NCBI GenBank assembly: GCA_025936195.1
Contig: JAICTW010000044.1
Coordinates: 1 to 9,763 of the forward strand
Direction of reading: 5' to 3'
Source: Flavisolibacter sp.
Lineage (GTDB): Bacteria > Bacteroidota > Bacteroidia > Chitinophagales > Chitinophagaceae
Length of the DNA: 9,763 nucleotides
The notes beneath the pieces were generated by a model. The model made no database searches. It was given only the letters and a program-made list of their open reading frames with translations, and was not told where the DNA came from. Both the position numbers and the translations under genes were made by a program. Position 1 is the first letter of the stretch. The number at the start of each line of letters is the position of its first letter. This document shows positions 1 through 5,628 of this stretch, in pieces.

Positions 1-512
1 AATTAAAAATCCTGAGCCTGGTTGCAGCAGCAGGTTTCTTTGCAGCTTCCTGCGGCACCACTCATCAAAGCACCTCGGATAATGCCGCCTATAATGTAGA
101 TGTTCCCGCAAATGTCCGTTCCGGTTTCGCTATTGCTTACCCCGATGCTGCCAATGTTATGTGGAATCATTACGACATTACCACTGTTCCCATTGACTGG
201 GATCTTGCCGGCTGGACCGTTTTAACTCCTGCTGATTATGCAGTGACTTTCAACATGGGCAACGATCAATATTATGCATGGTACGATGCCAACGGAAATC
301 TTATAGGTACATCCACTCTTGTCAGGGACAATAATGGTCTGCCTTATGCTGTGAACAATGTGTTACGGGATAAATATTCCGGGTACACCATTGATAAAAT
401 AGAAAAGGAAATGAAGAACAGCAAGACAGCTTATGAAATCAAACTGACAAACGGCAGTAACGATGTAAAACTTTTGGTGGACAGTGATGGTACCATATTG
501 AAAGAAAAATAG
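1..512 (+). CDS. PepSY-like lipoprotein (5' end cut by the window edge)
   Basis: The frame is open from the window edge to the TAG at 510-512, giving 169 visible residues. The visible part begins LKILSLVAAAG and reaches a lipobox FAASC, with the predicted lipidated Cys encoded at 51-53, so probably only one or two codons are missing. The ATG at 159 is internal and would remove the signal peptide. The mature part fits the PepSY-like (putative beta-lactamase-inhibitor-like) family of Bacteroidota. It has an opening 'V..GF...YPDA..V.W' segment, two alternating strand blocks around YYAWYDANGNLIG and VKLLVDSDGTIL, and a 'LPYAV...L..KYSGYTI' helix between them. Such proteins are exported and anchored to a membrane; their exact role is unknown, and any inhibitor function is only a fold-based name. 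It is convergent with a two-component system, so a role in envelope sensing is possible but unproven. Confidence 0.82.
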   Translation, partial: LKILSLVAAAGFFAASCGTTHQSTSDNAAYNVDVPANVRSGFAIAYPDAANVMWNHYDITTVPIDWDLAGWTVLTPADYAVTFNMGNDQYYAWYDANGNLIGTSTLVRDNNGLPYAVNNVLRDKYSGYTIDKIEKEMKNSKTAYEIKLTNGSNDVKLLVDSDGTILKEK

Positions 513-530
513 GCAAAAGCAATCAGTTGA

Positions 531-561
531 TAAAGTCCATGTATTCATGGACTTTATTTTT
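531..561 (+). terminator. Rho-independent terminator of the PepSY-like lipoprotein gene
   Basis: A perfect 11-bp stem (531-541 with 546-556) closes a TATT loop and is followed by TTTTT at 557-561. It lies 18 bp past the lipoprotein stop codon. The T-run is only on the + side, so it should work for + transcripts. Its right arm and tail overlap the stop and last Lys codon of the convergent response regulator gene (stop at 554-556). Confidence 0.85.
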
Positions 562-1252
562 GTTGAAGCGCCATACGGTAACCTGCCTGGGGAATGGTTT
601 CTATGCGAATGGCTTCTTCTTTTTTTAAAAGCTTACGCAGCTTGGCAACATATACGTCCATGCTTCTTCCCAAAAAATAATCGTTCTTTCCCCACACATG
701 GTTTAGAATATCTTCTCTCCGAAGCACTTTATTAGGATGCTCCCAAAAAAAATGTAACAGGTCGGTTTCTTTTTGTGTAAGAATAATTTCTTCCTCGCCT
801 TTTAGAAGACGGTTCTCCGCAGGAAAGAAATGCAGTTGCCCTGCCGTGTATTCCGGCGAAGTTGTTGGCATCAGCAATTTATTACGGCGCAAAAAAACAT
901 TCATGCGGCTAAGCAGTTCCTTCATGCTGAACGGCTTTGTTATGTAATCATCCGCACCCGTTTCAAAACCTCTGAGCTTGTCTTCTTCCATTGATTTGGC
1001 CGTCAAAAAAAGAATGGGCACTACATCATTGCGCTGCCGTATTTTTCTGGCGAGACTAAAGCCGTCACGCACCGGCATATTGATGTCCAGCAAACAAATA
1101 TCCGGAGTTCGTTTTTGAAATTGTTCCCAGGCAGTTTCTCCATCAGGACAATTGATCACTTCATAACCTTCATCTTCCAGATTGTCCTTAATGATAAAAC
1201 CCATTTGAAGATCATCTTCAGCCAGCAAAACTTTAACGCTTTTCTCTATCAT
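554..1252 (-). CDS. OmpR/PhoB-family response regulator (RprY-like)
   Basis: A 232-residue cytoplasmic DNA-binding response regulator of normal length. The receiver domain (about 6-120) has the acidic pocket AEDD (11-14), the phospho-acceptor D56 in DICLLDINMP, the switch residue T84 in FLTAK and K106 in TKPFS. The C-terminal winged helix (about 138-228) has the recognition-helix segment RSMDVYVAKLRKLL (196-209) and ends with the typical hairpin IETIPQAGYRM. The overall pattern resembles Bacteroidota RprY-type regulators. It starts at ATG 1252, 4 bp after the stop of the kinase gene, so the two are surely co-transcribed and this is the kinase's cognate partner. No Shine-Dalgarno is evident, as is usual in this phylum. 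Likely targets include the repeats and palindrome upstream of the kinase (2592-2655), which is an inference from position. Confidence 0.93.
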   Translation of the reverse strand: MIEKSVKVLLAEDDLQMGFIIKDNLEDEGYEVINCPDGETAWEQFQKRTPDICLLDINMPVRDGFSLARKIRQRNDVVPILFLTAKSMEEDKLRGFETGADDYITKPFSMKELLSRMNVFLRRNKLLMPTTSPEYTAGQLHFFPAENRLLKGEEEIILTQKETDLLHFFWEHPNKVLRREDILNHVWGKNDYFLGRSMDVYVAKLRKLLKKEEAIRIETIPQAGYRMALQQK

Positions 1253-1256
1253 GGTT

Positions 1257-2525
1257 TTAATTAGCCGGCAGAAAGATACTGAATTCGCTGCCTACTCCGG
1301 GCTGGCTTTCTACATTGATCCTTCCATGATGCGCCTGAACAATTCTTTTAACAAAGGGTAATCCCAGTCCAAATCCTCTTACAGATATCTGCTCGCCGTT
1401 GGGTACACGGTAGAATTTTTTGAAGATCTTATCGCGGTATTTTTTTTCAATGCCCTTGCCATTGTCCTTTACGGAAAGTAAAAGGCCTGGGTGCGTGGTA
1501 CGGGTGCTGATAGTGATCTGCGGCTGTTCGGAATACTTCAAAGCGTTTTCAACAAGATTGGTAATTACAATCAGCAAATAACCTCTGTCTGCAACAATGT
1601 AAGGATCGTCTGCCTGCAGGCAATACTCAACATGCGCCTGCCTTGATGTAATTAATGTGTGCAGATTGTTCAATGCTTCCCTGATCACTTCGTGAATATC
1701 GAGCTTTCTTTTTTTGAGATGTAATAAATTACTTTCCGAATGGGCGTGCCGTAATAAACGTTCAATCTGCTCCTGCAAATAATTTCCCTGGTATTGAACA
1801 ATAGCTGCATATCGTGCTATCTTTTCAGGGCGATCGGCAGTAGCCGGATTAGTTAATACTTCCGCAGCAAGATTAATGACGGACACAGGCGTTTTAAATT
1901 CGTGTGTGAAATTGTTCACGAAATCCTTTTGTATCTCGTTCAAAAACTTTTGCCGGTACAAATAATAAATGCTGCTTCCCAATAAGATCAGAACCATCAG
2001 CAAAAACAAACTGGATATCATCCAGAAATTCATTTTAGAAAGAACATATTTTGTGCGGTGTGGAAAATAAAGTGCCAGATAATTATACGGCTCGTCAAAA
2101 ACCGGCATGGTGATATGCTCTCTTTGATCGGCTGTGGCAGAAGGCAGATAAAGAACGAAGTCATACTTCTTTTTAGATGCATTGTAAAAACCGGCATAGC
2201 AATCGGTAAAAATATCCTCGTCTTCCAGTTCGGATTGTAAAAAAGTTCCGGTGCTGTCTTTGTTCAATTTGGTGCGTCCAACGCGAACAAAAAAGGTTTG
2301 TTCATTGGGATTGGTGATCAAATCGCTTAGGGTATGTGACGTTATAGAAACATCCTTCACATCTTCATAAAATCCACGCACTGCTTTGGCAATAGCATGA
2401 TCAAATTCTTTTTGTTCGAAGTAGTAAACCTTTCTGAGCCAGATCAATTGAAAAATAATAATAGCAGCAATAATAAAAGTGCTTATAAAAACAATAAGAC
2501 GTATCGTCCTTGACCTGAATGCCAT
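1257..2525 (-). CDS. Membrane sensor histidine kinase (RprX-like), partner of the downstream regulator
   Basis: From ATG 2525 this is a 422-residue kinase. A short cytoplasmic tail leads to TM1 (about 8-30, IRLIVFISTFIIAAIIIF). A periplasmic sensor of about 135 residues with no recognised fold follows, then TM2 (about 168-190). There is no HAMP. The kinase core has the H-box FVNNFTHEFKTP with H208 as phospho-acceptor, N-box NLVENALKYS (N327), DNGKG (D354), and the glycine-rich GFGLGLPFV (384-392). All catalytic motifs are intact, so it should autophosphorylate and pass phosphate to the regulator 4 bp downstream. The frame extends upstream to a TTG at 2579 (440 residues, preceded by a stop at 2592-2594). 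ATG 2525 is preferred because it places a short basic segment directly before TM1, but the TTG start cannot be excluded. Confidence 0.9.
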   Translation of the reverse strand: MAFRSRTIRLIVFISTFIIAAIIIFQLIWLRKVYYFEQKEFDHAIAKAVRGFYEDVKDVSITSHTLSDLITNPNEQTFFVRVGRTKLNKDSTGTFLQSELEDEDIFTDCYAGFYNASKKKYDFVLYLPSATADQREHITMPVFDEPYNYLALYFPHRTKYVLSKMNFWMISSLFLLMVLILLGSSIYYLYRQKFLNEIQKDFVNNFTHEFKTPVSVINLAAEVLTNPATADRPEKIARYAAIVQYQGNYLQEQIERLLRHAHSESNLLHLKKRKLDIHEVIREALNNLHTLITSRQAHVEYCLQADDPYIVADRGYLLIVITNLVENALKYSEQPQITISTRTTHPGLLLSVKDNGKGIEKKYRDKIFKKFYRVPNGEQISVRGFGLGLPFVKRIVQAHHGRINVESQPGVGSEFSIFLPAN

Positions 2526-2591
2526 GAGAAAGTGGTTGCGAACAGTTGCTGCGGTGTAAAGTTGATGTATGCTTTTCAAACTGTGTTGGTA

Positions 2592-2610
2592 TTAACCGGC
2601 TTTTAACCGG
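2592..2610. promoter_or_regulatory. Tandem TTAACCGG direct repeats, candidate response-regulator site
   Basis: TTAACCGG occurs at 2592-2599 and again at 2603-2610, exactly 11 bp apart, so both face the same side of the helix. A weaker related CTAACA follows at 2612-2617. OmpR/PhoB-family regulators typically bind tandem direct repeats with 10-11 bp spacing. These lie just upstream of the kinase-regulator operon, so autoregulation is a reasonable inference. Confidence 0.45.
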
Positions 2611-2637
2611 GCTAACAATTTATTGGTTGAGGGTTAA

Positions 2638-2655
2638 TTAGCTGTTAACAGCTAA
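2638..2655. promoter_or_regulatory. 18-bp perfect palindrome TTAGCTGTTAACAGCTAA, candidate operator
   Basis: TTAGCTGTT is followed directly by its reverse complement, with no mismatch. It lies in the divergent gap between the kinase operon and the small exported peptide gene, about 28 bp before the peptide's presumed promoter start. It shares the GTTAA core with the neighbouring repeats. There is no T-run, so a terminator role is unlikely. Confidence 0.45.
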
Positions 2656-2675
2656 AAATGTTTCCGGATTCAACG

Positions 2676-2683
2676 TCACTTTG
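2676..2683 (+). promoter_or_regulatory. Possible -7 promoter element for the small exported peptide
   Basis: TCACTTTG matches the Bacteroidota -7 consensus TAnnTTTG at all but one fixed base and lies 20 bp before the ATG at 2704. No convincing -33 TTTG is seen upstream, which might mean that an activator bound at the palindrome or repeats is needed. Confidence 0.3.
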
Positions 2684-2703
2684 CAATAGCAGAACGCTTA
2701 ACC

Positions 2704-2907
2704 ATGAAAAAATTATCTGCCAGCTTTTTGTTGATCTGCGCTTTCACTTTAACAGCCTCGGCAAATTCTGAAAACAGAAACAAGCAGCCGGCTTCCCAAA
2801 CAACTGCGTCGTTTACTCCATTGAAAAAGCAAACAATAATTGTTGTTGAAATCATTCTAAAACAATCCCACATCCACAAATCAAAATACAAGGCCAAAAC
2901 CAAGTAG
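2704..2907 (+). CDS. Small exported cationic peptide of unknown function
   Basis: A 67-residue product that I do not recognise. It starts with a clear signal peptide, MKKLSASFLLICAFTLTASA, with likely cleavage after ASA at about residue 20. The mature peptide is about 47 residues: a polar Ser/Thr/Gln stretch, a short hydrophobic strand TIIVVEIIL (about 44-52), and a basic tail ending HKSKYKAKTK. It contains no Cys after the signal peptide. It is divergent from the kinase-regulator operon, 124-178 bp away depending on the kinase start, and has its own strong terminator. That position suggests control by the regulator and perhaps feedback on the sensor, as small periplasmic accessory proteins do in other envelope-stress systems. 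Evidence that it is real: signal peptide, nearby -7-like element, and terminator directly after the stop. Confidence 0.65.
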   Translation: MKKLSASFLLICAFTLTASANSENRNKQPASQTTASFTPLKKQTIIVVEIILKQSHIHKSKYKAKTK

Positions 2908-2939
2908 TCTATCATGTGTGTTTTAATTCCGCTAACCGG

Positions 2940-2962
2940 CCCCGCAGTCTTGCGGGGTTTTT
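2940..2962 (+). terminator. Rho-independent terminator of the small exported peptide gene
   Basis: A GC-rich 7-bp stem, CCCCGCA (2940-2946) with TGCGGGG (2951-2957), has a GTCT loop and is followed by TTTTT. It lies 33 bp after the peptide stop. It supports 2704-2907 being a separate transcript. The next 195 bp to the convergent kinase stop are AT-rich, and I see no gene or clear terminator for the opposing operon there. Confidence 0.88.
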
Positions 2963-3157
2963 AATGCAAAGAACGATGAACAAAATTATTATGCTTCGCA
3001 AGAACTTTCCGAAAGCTTTTTTTCTTTTTTAAATCCATCTTGTGCAGTTGAATTCTTCCTGATTGGCTTGAAATAAAATTTAAATTGTGGTTTCACCAAT
3101 TTACTCTCACACATACAAAGTTTTTTTGAATGAGATAAAAAAGAATTTTTCGGATAA

Positions 3158-5101
3158 TTACCGATTGGAGTTAGCAGTAGTATCCGATTGCGTTTTATAT
3201 ATCTTTTGAAGAGAATGATCTGCCGGTAAATAAATGAAAAACGAAGTCCCCACACTCTGAGCACTTTTCACCAGTATTTGTCCGCCATGATTTTCTACAA
3301 TTTTTTTGCAAAGAGCAAGGCCGATTCCCGTGCCTGCATAAGCGGTGTTTGGGTGAAGCCGTTGAAAAATGGCAAATATCTGGCTGGCGTATTGTTGATC
3401 GAAGCCGATGCCATTATCGCTGAAAATAATTTCTGCATAATTGCCGCCGTTTTTACTAAGGTCTGTGGTGGTTATTTGTTCGGCGGAAACGAAAGAGGAT
3501 TTGATGGTGATTTCGGGTTGGCCTTTGGTAAACTTCAGTGAATTGGAAAAAAGATTCAGGAAAAGCTGGCTCAGTTGCAAAGGTATTCCTTTGATCACCG
3601 GAAGCTTATCATACTTGATGATGGCATCTTTCTCTTCAATTAATAATTCCAGGTCCACCAGCAAACTCTCAATAACTTCATTCAGGTCAACGTCAACAAA
3701 TACAGTGTCGTTACGCGAAAGGCGGCTGTAATTCAGTACGGCTTTTATCAAATCGCTCATGCGCCGGGCAGAGGAATGAATTTTATCAATGTATTGTTTA
3801 GCCGTTTCGGGTTGTTGCAGATTTCTTTCACTTAGCTCGGAAAAGATCTGGATCTTTCGCAAAGGCTCCTGCAAATCGTGCGAAGCTACGTAGGCAAACT
3901 GTTCCAGGTCGCGGTTTGATTTCTCCAACTCTTTATTCAACTGCTTTAATTCTTCATTGGCCTGCATGATGGAAGTAATATCATGCGCTATGGCAAGAAC
4001 TCTGTCCACATTATTGGCATTGTCCTTTAACGGAATAAAAAAATTTTCAAAATAATAATCCTGCGCGAGTGATTTGTAAATTTCCTGATGAATAAATTCT
4101 CCTTTGAGAGCACGGTGAACATTGGTAATGAAACTGGAATCTTTTAGTTCAGGAAAAACGTCTAAAATATTTTTTCCAACCAATTCATCTTTTGTTTTAT
4201 GGTATATAAGTTCCGATTGTTTGTTCACCACCACATAATTTAATTCTCTGTCAAAAACAGCAATAACATCCACCGATGAATCAATAATGGTTTGAGTGAA
4301 TTCGTTTTGCTTGAATAAAGCTTCATTCGCTCTTTGTAATTCTTTCGTTCGTATCCTGATCTTTTCTTCAAGGTTGGCATTTAAAGCATTGATCTCATCA
4401 TTTTGATTTTGTATTTGCGTAAGCATGTGATTAAACGCGTGAGTGAGCACTCCAATTTCATCCTCTGATTTTGCTTCTGCTCTTACCGAATAATCTCTTT
4501 TGTCAGAAACGACTCTTGCTTTCTCTGCCAGTTGCAGAATAGGATCTGAAATGGAAGATTGCAAACGTTTGGAAAGCAGGTAAGCAAATAAAAACGAAAG
4601 CAGAATGAAGGCAAGAGCAATGGTGCCGTATAAAAGAAAACGTTGGTAAATAGCTTTAGTATCAGAGCGCAGGTATAAAATTCCAAGATGCTTACCTTCC
4701 TGCATAACCGGTTCAAAGCCCTCTATGTAATCTTCTTTAAAACGATAGCCGTTTTTTAACAGGGAAGCAGGAAAAAGTGTTTTGGGAAGAGGTGATGGAT
4801 AGGAAGCAAACAATCTTCCGCTGGTATCAAAAAGGCAGGCAGCTACAATGTGTTTTTGTGCTTGCAGTGCCTGCAAAGTTTCACCGGCAACTTCTTTGTC
4901 ATCAAAGGCAAGAGCAGCCGTGGAATTGCCGGCGGTTACCTGGCCCAGTGTCTGCAGTTCTGTTCTGGTAAGCTCACGGTAGGTGATGTATTCATAAACG
5001 AAAAAAGCTGCAAAGGTTAAAAGCAACACCGATCCCGACACGAGCATGATCACCCGCAGTAATTTTTTTTGTATCGGTGTATTTTTTCTTTTCATGATCA
5101 T
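3158..5101 (-). CDS. CHASE8-HAMP-PAS sensor histidine kinase
   Basis: A 647-residue inner-membrane kinase. TM1 is at about 17-38. The periplasmic domain (about 40-150) has the CHASE8 signature 'L..G.VTAGNSTAALAFDD', then 'A...L.AL.AQKHIVAACLFDTSGRLFASY'. TM2 is at about 155-178, HAMP at about 179-231, a coiled coil at about 230-265, and a PAS domain at about 266-380 (IIDSSVDVIAVFD...). A second coiled coil leads to HisKA with H408 in YVASHDLQEPLRK. HATPase motifs are NLFSNSLKF (N520), DNGIGF (D562) and GTGIGLAL (590-597). All catalytic residues are present and there is no receiver or GGDEF domain. The H-box style SHDLQEPLR is that of phytochrome-like hybrid/PAS kinases, which often use stand-alone receivers. 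Its start overlaps the stop of the YfiR-family gene as ATGA, so translation is coupled. CHASE8 is the sensor of YfiN, the partner of YfiR, which points to direct control by the protein encoded just upstream. Confidence 0.92.
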   Translation of the reverse strand: MIMKRKNTPIQKKLLRVIMLVSGSVLLLTFAAFFVYEYITYRELTRTELQTLGQVTAGNSTAALAFDDKEVAGETLQALQAQKHIVAACLFDTSGRLFASYPSPLPKTLFPASLLKNGYRFKEDYIEGFEPVMQEGKHLGILYLRSDTKAIYQRFLLYGTIALAFILLSFLFAYLLSKRLQSSISDPILQLAEKARVVSDKRDYSVRAEAKSEDEIGVLTHAFNHMLTQIQNQNDEINALNANLEEKIRIRTKELQRANEALFKQNEFTQTIIDSSVDVIAVFDRELNYVVVNKQSELIYHKTKDELVGKNILDVFPELKDSSFITNVHRALKGEFIHQEIYKSLAQDYYFENFFIPLKDNANNVDRVLAIAHDITSIMQANEELKQLNKELEKSNRDLEQFAYVASHDLQEPLRKIQIFSELSERNLQQPETAKQYIDKIHSSARRMSDLIKAVLNYSRLSRNDTVFVDVDLNEVIESLLVDLELLIEEKDAIIKYDKLPVIKGIPLQLSQLFLNLFSNSLKFTKGQPEITIKSSFVSAEQITTTDLSKNGGNYAEIIFSDNGIGFDQQYASQIFAIFQRLHPNTAYAGTGIGLALCKKIVENHGGQILVKSAQSVGTSFFIYLPADHSLQKIYKTQSDTTANSNR

Positions 5102-5628
5102 TGAATAACATCTGCCAGCCGCAATAGTTTGGAACTGATGGACAGATTGGCGGCTTTCGCCGCTTTTAAATTGATCTGCAATTTCATTTTATTGTTCTCA
5201 ACAAAAAGACGGACCATTCCTCCAGATGTGGCAAAATCCTGTTGGTCACCAACGGTTAATATACTTCTGTTCTGCAACTCTTTAATGGCATCTTCCGGTT
5301 CTGTTGTGTTGATGAAGAGAAGCTGGCAGTTCCGGGCTTCTCTTATGCTGTTGAAACGGTGTACTTCAATCGGGTGTGATCCGAACCGTTCGCCTGCAAC
5401 AACCGAATCCATATAAGAACCAAAAGGATCTTTTCCCAAAATGCCGATAATAAAAGGAGCGGAGTTGTTGCTGAAACTATTGGAAGGCCAGTCAACAAAC
5501 TGCGTAAAGTTATAAATGAATACGGCTTTTACCTGGCTGGCCCGCGAAGGTATTTGCGCATGCAATTGTATGCTACCCACAATTAGTAACAGGGCTGACA
5601 AAACGATATGATGGATCCGTTTACTCAA
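5098..5628 (-). CDS. YfiR-family periplasmic protein (DUF4154)
   Basis: A 176-residue exported protein. The signal peptide is residues 1-25 (KRIHHIVLSALLLIVGS... cut near LHAQ). The mature domain follows the YfiR family along its length: VKAVFIYNFTQFVDWP (33-48), IIGILGKDPFG (60-70), the conserved CQLLFI (101-106), ILTVGDQQDFATSGGMVRLFVENN (123-146), and INLKAAKAANLSISSKLLRLA (152-172). In Pseudomonas, YfiR sits in the periplasm and inhibits the CHASE8 protein YfiN; here the next gene encodes a CHASE8 kinase, so it probably regulates that. The start is a TTG (5626-5628) overlapping the receptor's TGA in the form TTGA. No ATG lies in frame before residue 73, so TTG is needed to keep the signal peptide. 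Only one Cys (C101) is present, so the disulfides described for Pseudomonas YfiR cannot form within a monomer. Confidence 0.88.
   Translation of the reverse strand: MSKRIHHIVLSALLLIVGSIQLHAQIPSRASQVKAVFIYNFTQFVDWPSNSFSNNSAPFIIGILGKDPFGSYMDSVVAGERFGSHPIEVHRFNSIREARNCQLLFINTTEPEDAIKELQNRSILTVGDQQDFATSGGMVRLFVENNKMKLQINLKAAKAANLSISSKLLRLADVIQ

Noticed and set aside
554..2579. Possible CRISPR, tRNA or insertion sequence signals here and in the rest of the window
   Set aside because: No regularly spaced repeats, cloverleaf-like segments, transposase motifs or flanking target duplications were seen.
2676..2915. Minus-strand open frame of 79 residues opposite the small exported peptide
   Set aside because: The plus-strand frame has a signal peptide and terminator; this one has neither and would run into the kinase operator region.
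3001..3040. Small CTTTCCGAAAG hairpin followed by T-rich sequence
   Set aside because: The stem is only about 4 bp and the preceding strong terminator at 2940-2962 already ends the upstream gene.
3151..3163. CGG-ATAATTA-CCG symmetry at the end of the CHASE8 kinase gene, considered as its terminator
   Set aside because: Only three base pairs form before a mismatch, and the following sequence on the minus strand is A-rich instead of a T-run.
2989..3264. Minus-strand open frame of 91 residues overlapping the 3' end of the CHASE8 kinase gene
   Set aside because: It overlaps the kinase in another frame, lacks any recognisable domain, and its remainder lies in AT-rich intergenic sequence.
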